This document shows, one piece after another, positions 45,894 to 55,438 of a stretch of 61,094 nucleotides of DNA. The translations under genes and the position numbers were made by a program. The notes below the pieces were generated by a model. It did not search any database. It had not been told where the DNA came from and saw only the letters and a list, made by a program, of their open reading frames with translations. Location of the stretch: assembly GCA_017466125.1 (NCBI GenBank), contig JAFTUS010000174.1, positions 1 through 61,094 on the forward strand. Reading direction: 5' to 3'. The stretch is from Lentisphaeria bacterium. Lineage in GTDB: Bacteria; Verrucomicrobiota; Lentisphaeria; Victivallales; Victivallaceae. Each line of letters opens with the position of its first letter. Position 1 is the stretch's first letter.

Positions 45894-46571
45894 ATGAAAA
45901 AAGTTTTCTTTACACTTCTGCTGACGGCAGTTTTCTCTCTTTCCGGGGCGGAATTGCTTTTTGAAATCAATAAACAGGGTTCGATCGCTCTGGTGCAGTG
46001 CCAGATGCTCGGTTTCAGCGGGATCGGGCTGGATCGCTTTGTCGGATACTCTTTCAACGGCAGGGACTCGCTGTTCTGGTTTGAAACGCTCAAAAAGGAA
46101 CAACTGCAAAAGGAGTTCACGATCGTACTTACAGCGGCGGTTCACTCTCTGCCGCCGGAAAAGAAAGTTGTGCCGCTTTTTCTCCGTCCGGGATTTCACA
46201 ACTGTATTGCAATAGACTCTTCCGGCGTTCTCTCCTACTCGATCTGGTATCTGAAAACGGACGGTACAAAGGGAGTGATCAAAATAAAAACAGAAAAAAG
46301 CATCCGCATCGGCAAAGGACGTTTGAACCGCATCGTCGTTACCGCTGAAACGCTGGCGAACGATCAACTGCGGGCGCGGCTCTGGTACAACGGTGGTCTT
46401 GTCGGAGAGAAAACCGTAAATGGAAAAGGTTTTTTCAAATACAGCAAAAATATTTATATCGGTTCTGCTCCGAAACACTTGACCGGATTTTCCGTCCTCG
46501 ACGGCGTGATCCGCAGTGTTCAGATCTGCAACAATGTTCTGCCGGAAAATGAAATCGTCAAATTACGGTAA
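45894..46571 (+). CDS. Secreted LamG-like (concanavalin-fold) protein, copy 2
   Basis: This 225-residue protein has a signal peptide (KKVFFTLLLTAVFSLSGA) and the same domain plan as copy 1 at 40596-41264: LLFEINKQGS, DRFVGYSFNGRDSL, FLRPGFHN, SYSIWYL and NIYIGSAPKHL. GAGGGCGG lies before the ATG at 45894. It follows the GH42-like gene by 8 bp, exactly as copy 1 follows the tri-modular gene, so both pairs come from a duplicated two-gene block. No catalytic residues are recognised. Confidence 0.65.
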   Translation: MKKVFFTLLLTAVFSLSGAELLFEINKQGSIALVQCQMLGFSGIGLDRFVGYSFNGRDSLFWFETLKKEQLQKEFTIVLTAAVHSLPPEKKVVPLFLRPGFHNCIAIDSSGVLSYSIWYLKTDGTKGVIKIKTEKSIRIGKGRLNRIVVTAETLANDQLRARLWYNGGLVGEKTVNGKGFFKYSKNIYIGSAPKHLTGFSVLDGVIRSVQICNNVLPENEIVKLR

Positions 46572-46589
46572 ACAAAGGAGAATATACGA

Positions 46590-47858
46590 ATGAAAAATAC
46601 ACTTTACGGTGATGGTATCCATGACGATACCGCTGCAATCCAGGAGATGCTCGACAGCGGCAGTACGCTGGTGGCTCTGCCCGTGCCGGAAAAACACTAT
46701 CTGATCTCCAAAACGCTGGTGCTGCCCTCCAAGGTGGAACTGCGTCTTGACCGCTGGACAACAATCAGACTTGCCCCCAAAAGCAACTGCCCCATGCTGA
46801 CTAACAGCGATACGCAAAACGGCAATACCCGTATCTGCATCCGGGGCGGTATCTGGGATTTCAACAACAAAGAACAGGCCCCCAATCCGCAAATGCTGAC
46901 GGGAACGGATAACCCCGATCAGGTGAAACGTATGCCGATCCCGGAGGATTATCCGATCGACCCGCTCTACGGCCGCCCCTCCTGTCTGGAAAGAACGATG
47001 CCGTGGCATCCCGACCGCTACTGGGGAAGCGGTATCTTTTTTCTCAATGTCGATCAATTTGAAATGAGCGATATGGTACTCAAAGACCCGGTCACTTATG
47101 CGGGCAAGTTCGCCCGTCTGACCAATTTCACTATGAACCATATCACCTTTGATTTCAACGAGGGAAACCCCTCTCCCAACAACATGGACGGACTGCACTT
47201 TGACGGTTTCTGCCGCAACGGTAAGATCAGTGACCTCAAAGGAGCATGTTACGATGATCTGCTGGCATTCAATGCCGAAGACGGCATGAGCGATTCACCC
47301 TGTTTCGGGCCTATTGAAAATATCGAAGTGGACGGCATCTTCTCCGACCGCTGTCACTCGGCGGCGCGTCTGCTCTCCTGCGGTTCGATGATCCGCAACA
47401 TCACCATCCGCAACGTTCACGGAACATTTTACCGCTATTGTGTCGGCTTCACCCACTTTTTCCCGGAACGCAAAGCGCGTGGACGGTTCGACCATATCGT
47501 TCTGGAAAACTTCTTTATCGGCAAGGATCTGCCGCTGGAGTCCGACTGGAACAAGTGTCCGGATTTCCCGCTGATCTGGGGGGAGGGGAACGGTTCGATC
47601 GGTTCTCTGCGGATCACCGGTCTGCACCGGGTCGAAGAACATACCCCCGTACCGGCAGTGGAATTCGGGGCGGACTTTGAAATCGGTCAACTGACCATGA
47701 GCGACTGCTCCTGCGAAAATCATCTGCCGGAAAAGTTGGTTTTTCTTAAAAATGACGGAAAGATCGGTAAACTTTCCTTTGACGGCTGCCGCTGTGTTTC
47801 TGCTCCCGGAGCCGGAGAAGTTGAAGCTTTTGTCTGTAATGGAAGCGTGGGAGAATAA
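46590..47858 (+). CDS. Right-handed beta-helix protein (pectate-lyase/GH28-like), tandem copy 1
   Basis: This 422-residue protein has no signal peptide. It opens LYGDGIHDDTAAIQEMLDSG, the start of many pectate-lyase-superfamily and GH28-type beta-helices. Successive coils include GGIWDFNN, NFTMNHITFDF, MDGLHFDGF and CYDDLLAF, where the DD pair resembles the GH28 catalytic aspartates. AAAGGAG precedes the start. It is followed 2 bp later by a close duplicate. A cytoplasmic location would suit trimming of imported oligosaccharides. Polygalacturonase-like hydrolysis is only a suggestion from the fold. Confidence 0.7.
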   Translation: MKNTLYGDGIHDDTAAIQEMLDSGSTLVALPVPEKHYLISKTLVLPSKVELRLDRWTTIRLAPKSNCPMLTNSDTQNGNTRICIRGGIWDFNNKEQAPNPQMLTGTDNPDQVKRMPIPEDYPIDPLYGRPSCLERTMPWHPDRYWGSGIFFLNVDQFEMSDMVLKDPVTYAGKFARLTNFTMNHITFDFNEGNPSPNNMDGLHFDGFCRNGKISDLKGACYDDLLAFNAEDGMSDSPCFGPIENIEVDGIFSDRCHSAARLLSCGSMIRNITIRNVHGTFYRYCVGFTHFFPERKARGRFDHIVLENFFIGKDLPLESDWNKCPDFPLIWGEGNGSIGSLRITGLHRVEEHTPVPAVEFGADFEIGQLTMSDCSCENHLPEKLVFLKNDGKIGKLSFDGCRCVSAPGAGEVEAFVCNGSVGE

Positions 47859-47860
47859 CC

Positions 47861-49123
47861 ATGAAAAGCAAACTTTACGGTGATGGTATCCACGATGATA
47901 CCGCTGCGATCCAGGAGATGATCGACAGCGGCAGCACCCTGGTGGCTCTGCCGGTTCCGGAGAAACACTATCTGATTTCCAAAACTCTGGTGCTGCCTTC
48001 CAATATCGAACTGCGCCTTGACCGGCTGACCACGATAAAACTTGCTCCCAAAAGCAACTGCCCCATGCTGACCAACAGCGATTATGAGAAAGGCAACTGC
48101 CGTATTATCATAGACGGCGGTATCTGGGATCTCAACAATCTGGAACAGGCACCCAATCCCATGATGCTGCAGGGGGATACCAATCCCGATCAGGTGAAAC
48201 GGCTGCCGATCCCGGCAGATTATCCGATCGATCCGGAGCTGGGATACGCAGCTCCAGCGGGAGACCGGATGTGGCATCCTGACCGTTACTGGGGCAGCGG
48301 ACTTTTCTTCCTCAATGTGGATCAGTTTGAAATGCGGAACATGGTTCTCAAAGATCCGGTAACATTTGCGGCTCAGTTTGCCCGTTTGAGCAATTTTACT
48401 ATGTGCCACATCACCTTTGATTTTAACGAAGGTAATCCTGCGCCCAACAATATGGACGGGCTACACTTTGACGGATTCTGCCGCAACGGCAAAATCAGTG
48501 ATCTTAAAGGAGCATGTTATGATGATTTGCTGGCATTCAATGCCGATGACGGCACGATCGATTCACCCTGTTTCGGACCTATCGAAAATATTGAAGTCGA
48601 TGGTATTTTTGCTGACCGCTGTCACTCGGCGGCGCGCCTGCTCTCCTGCGGTTCGATGATCCGTAATATCTCCATCCGCAATGTTCATGGAACTTTTTAC
48701 CGGTACTGCGTCGGTTTTACCCACTTTTTCCCGGAACGCAAAGCGCGTGGACGGTTCGACCATATCGTTCTGGAAAACTTCTTTATCGGCAAGGATCTGC
48801 CGCTGGAGTCCGACTGGAACAAATGTCCGGATTTCCCGCTGATTTGGGGGGAGGGGAACGGTTCGATCGGTTCTCTGCGGATCACCGGTCTGCACCGGGT
48901 CGAAGAACATACACCCGTACCCGCGGTGGAATTCGGGGCGGATTTTGAAGTAGGACAACTTACAATGAGTGACTGTTCCTGTGAAAATCATCTGCCGGAT
49001 GAACTGGTTTTCCTGCAAAATAACGGAAAAATCGAAAAACTTTCCTTTGACGGCTGCCGCTGTGTTTCAGCACCGGGGGCGGGAAAGATCATTGTTGCAA
49101 ACGGAAACAAGGCTTTGGAATAA
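47861..49123 (+). CDS. Right-handed beta-helix protein, tandem copy 2
   Basis: This 420-residue protein matches copy 1 along its whole length and keeps the CYDDLLAF pair. The nucleotide match is uneven: 48719-48912 differs from 47451-47644 at only two of 194 positions, whereas the flanks show many synonymous changes. This points to recent gene conversion. It starts 2 bp after copy 1, with GGGAG upstream, and ends 7 bp before the LacI-type gene. The main differences lie in the middle loop (residues about 125-140: ELGYAAPAGDRMW against LYGRPSCLERTMPW), which may change specificity. Confidence 0.7.
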   Translation: MKSKLYGDGIHDDTAAIQEMIDSGSTLVALPVPEKHYLISKTLVLPSNIELRLDRLTTIKLAPKSNCPMLTNSDYEKGNCRIIIDGGIWDLNNLEQAPNPMMLQGDTNPDQVKRLPIPADYPIDPELGYAAPAGDRMWHPDRYWGSGLFFLNVDQFEMRNMVLKDPVTFAAQFARLSNFTMCHITFDFNEGNPAPNNMDGLHFDGFCRNGKISDLKGACYDDLLAFNADDGTIDSPCFGPIENIEVDGIFADRCHSAARLLSCGSMIRNISIRNVHGTFYRYCVGFTHFFPERKARGRFDHIVLENFFIGKDLPLESDWNKCPDFPLIWGEGNGSIGSLRITGLHRVEEHTPVPAVEFGADFEVGQLTMSDCSCENHLPDELVFLQNNGKIEKLSFDGCRCVSAPGAGKIIVANGNKALE

Positions 49124-49130
49124 AAAAACG

Positions 49131-50453
49131 ATGACCACTGAACAGAAAATCCTTTTCCTGAAGCAGAAATACGATTTCAGCAAACGCAAAATCGGAAAAG
49201 TTCACGGTTGTTCTCCGCGTGTTTTAATGGAGTTCGACTCCTGCTGGCGTGTGCGCATGGTAAGTTCCGGAAATCAGGGCTGTTGTTTCTGGGACGGCAG
49301 CAGTTATGTAGAAGCCGTCGTTTCAGGAGAAACACAGGAAGAGGCACTGGAGGCTCTGGAAAATCTCTGTGCCGAACAGAAAGCCGCCGGAGGAATTCTG
49401 GTCGATCCCGCCTCGGTCCGTACTGACGGAAAGAGTACCAAACGGGTCACATTGAGCGATATTGCCCGGAAAGTCGGATGCAGCCGGGCGGCTGTCTCCT
49501 TTGCCATTCTGGGAAAACATTCGATCAGCGATAAACTGAAAATGAAAATATTTGCCGAACTGGAACGCAGCAATTACAAACCGTCGGCAGGACGCAAAAT
49601 GCTGCCGCGCAAACCGGTTGTGCTGTTGAGGCGGATCTATGAGGGGGAAACAGACGGTGAAGGGCAACTCGCTTCTCTGCTTTTAAAAAAGGGGTATACT
49701 CCGCTTCTCTGTTTTCTGCCGCTTTATGATCCGCTGAATGAAGAGGGGATGGCGGCATTTGCCCAGATACAGAAAGTGCCGAATTTGGCGGGGATACTCA
49801 GTATGCATCCGGCTTTGGAAAGTATGGATATCCTGCGTTATTCACAGGGTGTGCCGGTTACGATCAGCAGCCGTCCGGACTCCATGCTGTCCAATGCTTA
49901 TTATGACTTTTCCGCCGCCGGGGAACTGGTGGCGTCGCTCATCAGTGAATACAAGCACAGGAAAACAGCCTTTGTTTCATACGGTGAAGTTGACGGCAAA
50001 GAGTATCAGTTATTGACAAAGGGACTGAAAAAAAGAAAAAAAGGTGTATCCATAGAGGTTTTCGATATTCCGGTCCCGGCTTCGGATTGCTGTTTGCAGA
50101 CGGCTGTTCCGCTTTTGAATGAGGCGTACGCAAAAGGCTGCACATTCTTTTTTGCCCAATCCGAAGAACATTGCGTTCTGGTAAAACAGTGGGCGGAACA
50201 AACGGGGCTTGCTGTCCCGGAAGATATTTCTCTTCTGTATATGAATTATGAACGGGTCCCGGAACATCTTCTGCCCAAAGCAAGTTCGCTGGAACTTCCC
50301 TATCGGGAGATCCACAAAGCGGTCGTGGAGGAGATGGTCTGCAAAATTGAACATAAACCGCTGCCGCAGAAGGTTTTTCAACCGTCCATAAAAGACGGAG
50401 GAACAGTCGGCATCTGCCGCATTGGAAATAAAAATAAGAAACGGACGAAATAA
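49131..50453 (+). CDS. LacI-type regulator with an N-terminal extension
   Basis: The 440-residue protein carries a LacI helix-turn-helix that begins at about residue 106 (RVTLSDIARKVGCSRAAVSF), not at the N-terminus as usual. A periplasmic-binding-like sensor domain follows (about 165-430). The first ~100 residues include SYVEAVVSGETQEEALEAL, which looks somewhat like the small alpha/beta fold of HicB-type proteins; this is a weak impression. The ATG at 49131 is in frame, but no strong ribosome-binding site precedes it. The gene lies inside the catabolic operon. It probably controls the surrounding genes in response to a sugar. Confidence 0.75.
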   Translation: MTTEQKILFLKQKYDFSKRKIGKVHGCSPRVLMEFDSCWRVRMVSSGNQGCCFWDGSSYVEAVVSGETQEEALEALENLCAEQKAAGGILVDPASVRTDGKSTKRVTLSDIARKVGCSRAAVSFAILGKHSISDKLKMKIFAELERSNYKPSAGRKMLPRKPVVLLRRIYEGETDGEGQLASLLLKKGYTPLLCFLPLYDPLNEEGMAAFAQIQKVPNLAGILSMHPALESMDILRYSQGVPVTISSRPDSMLSNAYYDFSAAGELVASLISEYKHRKTAFVSYGEVDGKEYQLLTKGLKKRKKGVSIEVFDIPVPASDCCLQTAVPLLNEAYAKGCTFFFAQSEEHCVLVKQWAEQTGLAVPEDISLLYMNYERVPEHLLPKASSLELPYREIHKAVVEEMVCKIEHKPLPQKVFQPSIKDGGTVGICRIGNKNKKRTK

Positions 50454-50467
50454 CGAGGTGTAACAGT

Positions 50468-53400
50468 ATGAATGAACGGATTTCACAAATGTATCACATT
50501 CGGGCAAAACAGTTCTTTGAACGGTTTTCCGAAGACTATTTTGAAACAACTCTGCCGCTGACGGTATCGTTTCAGAAAACGGCTGAACCGCTGCCGTACG
50601 AAAAATCTTTCGCCGATTTGGATTTTCAGCCGGTCGCCGAAGGGGAACGCTGGGGGAAACAGTGGGATAGCGGTTACTTTAAACTGACCGGAAAGATCCC
50701 GCAGGAATGGGCGGGAAAACCCATTTGGCTCCATTTGGAAATGGGCGGAGAAATCACCATTTTCGACAAGGATTTCGTACCGTATTACGGTATGACCAAT
50801 ACCTGTATCCAAATTCCGAATTTCCGCAAAGAATACTATCCGTTCATGAGCAGTGCCAAAGGCGGCGAAGAGTTCACCATTTACGCCGAAGTCACCGGCA
50901 ACGGTTACAACAATACCGGTAAAGGCGATTGTGATGTGGGGTATATCGATCACATGAAGTTCGGCGTGTTCCGCAAAGATGTGTGGGATTTCCGCAACGA
51001 TTTCAAGGTGGTGTATTCGCTGCTGCGCTTTTTCACCGGCGGCTGCGAAAACAATCCCGGCGGCTTTCAGGAAGTGCGCAAGGAGTACCGCCGCTTCAAC
51101 TACCGTGCCGCCCAACTCTGCCGCTGTCTGAATGATGCCATCGACGTTTACGCCAATGATCCGGATAATGCCGCCGCCGCAAGACAGATCCTGCGCCGGG
51201 AACTGGATCGCCCCGCCCAGTCCAGTGCCATGACGACCACCGCCGTCGGGCATGGTCATCTGGATATCGGGTATCTCTGGATGATCCGTGAGACCAAGCG
51301 CAAAGCCTGCCGTACATTTGCCAGTCAACTTCACAATATCAACCGTTATCCCGGGTATGTATTCGGAGCGTCACAGCCTCAACTTTACGCTTACGTCAAA
51401 GAGCGTTCCCCCAAACTTTACGAACGGGTCAAAGAGGCGTACAAACAGGGAAAATGGGATTTGCAAGGCGGCATGTGGGTCGAGGCTGACACCAATCTTA
51501 TCTCCGGTGAGTCCATGGTGCGCCAGTTCCTTCACGGAAAAAATTTCTATATGGATGAGTTCGGCGAAGAGGTGAAAAATCTCTGGCTGCCGGACGTTTT
51601 CGGCTACTCCTCCGCGCTGCCGCAGGTGATGAAAGAGGCGGGTGTGGACTATTTCACGACCCAGAAGATCTCCTGGAACGAACTGAACTATTTTCCGCAT
51701 CACTCCTTTGTCTGGAAGGGATTGGGCGGCAAAGAGGTCGTTGCCCACTTTCCCCCCTGCGACGGTTACAACTCCTACCTTGAACCCGAAGAGATGCGCT
51801 GGGCGGAAGATAATTATCAGGAAAATCACATCTGCGACGAATTTCTGACGCTTTTCGGGGCAGGGGACGGCGGCGGCGGACCGCTGCCCGACCATATCGA
51901 AACCGGTATCCGTGATGCCGATCTGGAAGATTGCCCGCATGTGAAATTCGGCCGTGCCTGCGAGTTCTTTGACCGTCTCGGGACGAAAAAAGATGAACTG
52001 CCGATCTGGGATGGCGAACTCTATTTTGAACTGCACCGCGGGACGCTCACCGGCAGAGGACGCACCAAACTGCTCAACCGGAAATTTGAACAGAAACTGG
52101 CGGCGGCAGAGATCCTCTTTTCTGCACTGCCGGTAATGGAATATCCGGCTCAGAAGATGGACGAAATGTGGAAATATCTGCTGATGAGTCAGTTCCATGA
52201 CATCCTGCCGGGGTCTTCGATCATCGAAGTCCATGAGGAGGTGGAAAAACAGATCGCCGCTTATATTGATGAAGTCGATGAGATGATACAGCGTGCCGCC
52301 GCAAAACACCTGAAAGGCGACAAGGAGTCCGTGACGTTCTTCAATACGCTGGCGGTGCCGTTCTCCGGGCTGGTGAAAGTGCCTGAAATGTGGAAAGATC
52401 ATGCAGTTGCCGATGAGAACGGCAAAGCGTACACGCTTCAGGAGGATGTGTCCGGCTTGTGGACGTTTGTGAATATTGCTCCTTTCGGGAGTGTGACCCT
52501 CAAATGCGGCGGAAACTGCGAGTCAGGCCGTGAAACCTGTGACGACAAAACGGTTCTGGAGAATGACTTTGTCCGCTATGAATTCGATGCCGACGGCGGC
52601 ATGACCCGTGCGTATGACAAGAGACTTGACCGGGAGTTCATCAAACCGGGCGAAAGAGGAAATGAATTGCGCCTTTACGTCGATCATCCCCGTGTGTTTG
52701 ATGCCTGGGAAGTCGATATGCTCTACCGTGACATCGCCCCTCTGAAAGCCCGTCATACCGCTGAACCTGTGGTGAAACGCGGTGCGCTTTTCGATACGAT
52801 CGAGTTTTCGCTCCTTGTGGATAAGACTCCGGTCAGACAAGTTGCGGTGCTGGGCAGAAACTCTGCCCGCATCGACTTCCATACGGAGGTCGAATGGGAT
52901 ACGTTTGAACAGATGCTCCGCATCGCATTCCCCGCCGATGTCAATGCTTCGGAGGTCACATGCGAGATACAGCATGGATTTGTGAAACGTTCCACGCTTC
53001 AGAATACCTCATGGGATCTGGCGAAATTTGAATATTGCATCCACCGTTACGCAGACATCTGCGATCAGAGGGGCGGAGTCGCTCTGCTCAATAACGGCAA
53101 ATACGGCATGGGATTTTTCAACGGCGCATTTGAGTTGAACTTGCTGCGTTCGACCAACTATCCCGATGAGACCCGTGACAGCGGTCATCATGCCTTTACC
53201 GTCAGTTATTTCCCGCACAAGGCCGATGCCCTGACTGAAGTGATACAGGAGGCGGCTCAACTCAACCGCAAACCGCTGTGTCTTGACAACGTTGCGGAAA
53301 AAGTGGTTCTGCCCTTTGAATTCAGCGGCGAAGGCATATCGCTGGAGGCGTTCAAGAAAGCCGAGAAGAGCAGCGATCACATTCTGCGTTTCAACGAAAA

Positions 53401-53566
53401 CTGCGGCAAGTACAGTACGCTGAAACTGAAAGTCCGCGGCAAACTCTACCGCTGTGACCTTATGGAGTGGCAGGAGGGCGAACCGCTCGCCGCCGACAGC
53501 GACAACTGCATCACGCTGACGCTTAAACCGTTCCAAATCGCAACATTCCGTCTGAAAGCAGAATAA
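50468..53566 (+). CDS. Alpha-mannosidase (glycoside hydrolase family 38)
   Basis: This 1032-residue enzyme matches GH38 throughout. Zinc ligands are in GHGHLDIGYLW (about residue 260), and the catalytic nucleophile is the Asp in LWLPDVFGYS (about residue 375). Other family blocks are YVFGASQPQLYAYVK, GGMWVEADTNL and MSQFHDILPGSSI. The C-terminal half is the large beta-sandwich typical of GH38. There is no signal peptide. It removes alpha-mannosyl residues with retention. It ends the plus-strand cluster at a strong terminator. Bacterial GH38 enzymes often process imported mannose-containing oligosaccharides. Confidence 0.93.
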   Translation: MNERISQMYHIRAKQFFERFSEDYFETTLPLTVSFQKTAEPLPYEKSFADLDFQPVAEGERWGKQWDSGYFKLTGKIPQEWAGKPIWLHLEMGGEITIFDKDFVPYYGMTNTCIQIPNFRKEYYPFMSSAKGGEEFTIYAEVTGNGYNNTGKGDCDVGYIDHMKFGVFRKDVWDFRNDFKVVYSLLRFFTGGCENNPGGFQEVRKEYRRFNYRAAQLCRCLNDAIDVYANDPDNAAAARQILRRELDRPAQSSAMTTTAVGHGHLDIGYLWMIRETKRKACRTFASQLHNINRYPGYVFGASQPQLYAYVKERSPKLYERVKEAYKQGKWDLQGGMWVEADTNLISGESMVRQFLHGKNFYMDEFGEEVKNLWLPDVFGYSSALPQVMKEAGVDYFTTQKISWNELNYFPHHSFVWKGLGGKEVVAHFPPCDGYNSYLEPEEMRWAEDNYQENHICDEFLTLFGAGDGGGGPLPDHIETGIRDADLEDCPHVKFGRACEFFDRLGTKKDELPIWDGELYFELHRGTLTGRGRTKLLNRKFEQKLAAAEILFSALPVMEYPAQKMDEMWKYLLMSQFHDILPGSSIIEVHEEVEKQIAAYIDEVDEMIQRAAAKHLKGDKESVTFFNTLAVPFSGLVKVPEMWKDHAVADENGKAYTLQEDVSGLWTFVNIAPFGSVTLKCGGNCESGRETCDDKTVLENDFVRYEFDADGGMTRAYDKRLDREFIKPGERGNELRLYVDHPRVFDAWEVDMLYRDIAPLKARHTAEPVVKRGALFDTIEFSLLVDKTPVRQVAVLGRNSARIDFHTEVEWDTFEQMLRIAFPADVNASEVTCEIQHGFVKRSTLQNTSWDLAKFEYCIHRYADICDQRGGVALLNNGKYGMGFFNGAFELNLLRSTNYPDETRDSGHHAFTVSYFPHKADALTEVIQEAAQLNRKPLCLDNVAEKVVLPFEFSGEGISLEAFKKAEKSSDHILRFNENCGKYSTLKLKVRGKLYRCDLMEWQEGEPLAADSDNCITLTLKPFQIATFRLKAE

Positions 53567-53590
53567 GCATCTGCTGAAACGGAAAACAAC

Positions 53591-53637
53591 CGGAGCCGTT
53601 GTTTCTCATTTTGAGGCTGACAACGGCTCCGTTTTTT
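53591..53637 (+). terminator. Intrinsic terminator after the GH38 gene
   Basis: CGGAGCCGTTGT (53591-53602) pairs perfectly with ACAACGGCTCCG (53620-53631), then TTTTTT. It lies between convergent genes and may also end the minus-strand operon. Confidence 0.9.
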
Positions 53638-54670
53638 ACCATTTGATGTAATCGGAGGCGGCGAGAATCATTTTCTGAAGAGTGATCTCATATTCTGCGC
53701 TTTTGGGGTTTTGCCCGCCGCTGTGCAGCAGTTCGGCAAATTCGAGCAGTTGGTCTTCAAAACGGTCGTTCATCGGGCCGATTTTCAAATCGTATGTTCC
53801 GGCTTTGTATTCCGCGTTGTCCCGGCTCAGTTCCAGATGAACATTGACCGGAATATCGTTGAATTTCGGGTGGCCGCCCGCCGTCTGATCGTACCCCTGT
53901 TCCAGCGGGAAAAGTTCCAGCGTTCCCTGCGTGCCGCGCACCGTGAAACGGCGGTTCGGAATGGCGTTTATTCCGCACATGGAGCAGTGAAGCGTGGCGA
54001 TCGCTTTGGGGTAGGTGAAAAGCGTCACCCAGTTGTCATTGACCTTATCGCCCGCCGTATTGCGGAAGAACGGATGGATCTCCAGCGGTTCGCCCATCAG
54101 TTCCAGCAGAACATCTATGAGGTGTGAGGCGTAATTGAACATCGTTCCGCCGTGATATTCTGAAAACCACTGCCGGAATGCGGGAGAACCCTCTCCCCGG
54201 TGCATATTAGCGTCGATCTCCCAAATCTCCCCCAGATAACCTTTGCGGACAATATCGAGCATGAATTTGACACCCCGGTTTTTCCGCAGCATATATCCGG
54301 GCTGGAACAGCACTCCCCGGTCATAGAAATCCTGCACCAGGGCGGCATATTCTTCAAGGGTTTCGCCGCCGGGTTTGTCGATGTGGATGGGAAGACCGTG
54401 TTCCAGACAGCGGCGGGCGACCGGAACCAGTTGACGCATTTCTGTTTCCACAAAAACGGCATCCAGTTCCGGCAGTTCAAAGACTTCGTCTATGGAGACG
54501 CGGTTCAAACCGGCATAACAGGGCAGAGCGAGTCCTTCAGACACTTTTCCCTCTTCGGGAGCGATTGCAACGACTTCAAAAACATCGCTTAACTGATTGC
54601 GCAATGTTTTCATTACTCCGTCAGCGTGTTCGTGAAGGACACCGATTTGTGCGATTTTCAGTTTTTTCAT
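53636..54670 (-). CDS. Gfo/Idh/MocA-family oxidoreductase
   Basis: This 344-residue protein has an N-terminal Rossmann domain (KLKIAQIGVLHEHADGVM; the usual GxGxxG is altered) and the family signature HIDKPGG (about residue 95). The C-terminal substrate domain holds GGTMFNYASHLIDVLLEL, in which the histidine is a likely catalytic residue. Family members oxidise or reduce sugars and inositols with NAD(P). Some act as glycosidases by an NAD-dependent route (GH109), and this cannot be excluded. The gene starts 1 bp after the upstream SDR gene, so they form one operon. Confidence 0.85.
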   Translation of the reverse strand: MKKLKIAQIGVLHEHADGVMKTLRNQLSDVFEVVAIAPEEGKVSEGLALPCYAGLNRVSIDEVFELPELDAVFVETEMRQLVPVARRCLEHGLPIHIDKPGGETLEEYAALVQDFYDRGVLFQPGYMLRKNRGVKFMLDIVRKGYLGEIWEIDANMHRGEGSPAFRQWFSEYHGGTMFNYASHLIDVLLELMGEPLEIHPFFRNTAGDKVNDNWVTLFTYPKAIATLHCSMCGINAIPNRRFTVRGTQGTLELFPLEQGYDQTAGGHPKFNDIPVNVHLELSRDNAEYKAGTYDLKIGPMNDRFEDQLLEFAELLHSGGQNPKSAEYEITLQKMILAASDYIKW

Positions 54671-54671
54671 T

Positions 54672-55412
54672 TTAACGGACCAGCAGTCTTCCGCCGTCGA
54701 TCACATGGGAAGAACCCGTGATGAAAGCCGCTTTATCCGAACAGAGATAAAGGATGAAATCCACCAGTTCAATGGGTTCTGCGGCTCTGCCGAGTAGCGT
54801 TTTCATACCTGCCATGGCGGGCCGGGTCAGCACCGGGCCGGGGATGACACAGCAGGAGCGCACATTGTGCGGCGCGCCGAGAATGGCAAGGGATTTGGTC
54901 ATACCTTTCATGGCACTTTTTTCCGCAGAATAATCCAGCGAGGGACCGTCTCCGCCCTCTTCCCCGGTGACGGAACCAAAGTTGATGATCACGCCCCGTT
55001 TGCGCTCCATCATTCCGGCAAGCACTGCGCGGCAGCAGTAGATCGCACCGCGTAAATTGACATCCAAACCCCAGTCGATGACCTCGATGGGGAGTTTTTC
55101 AAAACTGGTATAGTCATTGCAGCAGCGGCCGGACATGCCGCCCGCACAATTCAGCAGGATATCCAACGAACCGAATGTTTCCACGATTTTCTTTTCGGCG
55201 GCTTCGACCTCCGCATAGTTGCGGATATCGACTTTCAGCGTAAGCACTTTTCCGCCTGCGGCTCTTATTTTTTCCGCCACGGAATTCAGGGCATTTTCGT
55301 TGACATCGAGCAAAGCGACATTTGCGCCCTGTTCGGCAAGTTTTTCTCCTGCGAGGGCACCCATACCGGAACCGCCGCCGGTAATCATTGCTGTTCTATT
55401 CAAAAAATCCAT
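54672..55412 (-). CDS. Short-chain dehydrogenase/reductase
   Basis: This 246-residue SDR has the cofactor motif TGGGSGMGALAGEKLAE (residues 8-24), the structural NCAGG motif, a catalytic Ser in NFGSVTG and the YSAEK form of YxxxK. The C-terminal end (FITGSSHVIDGG) is characteristic. Length is normal. The ATG at 55412 is supported by AAGGAG just upstream; a longer reading would include the promoter. Together with the Gfo/Idh/MocA gene behind it, it probably oxidises and reduces a sugar acid or related intermediate. Confidence 0.9.
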   Translation of the reverse strand: MDFLNRTAMITGGGSGMGALAGEKLAEQGANVALLDVNENALNSVAEKIRAAGGKVLTLKVDIRNYAEVEAAEKKIVETFGSLDILLNCAGGMSGRCCNDYTSFEKLPIEVIDWGLDVNLRGAIYCCRAVLAGMMERKRGVIINFGSVTGEEGGDGPSLDYSAEKSAMKGMTKSLAILGAPHNVRSCCVIPGPVLTRPAMAGMKTLLGRAAEPIELVDFILYLCSDKAAFITGSSHVIDGGRLLVR

Positions 55413-55438
55413 GATATTTCTCCTTTTTAGGTTGCGAT

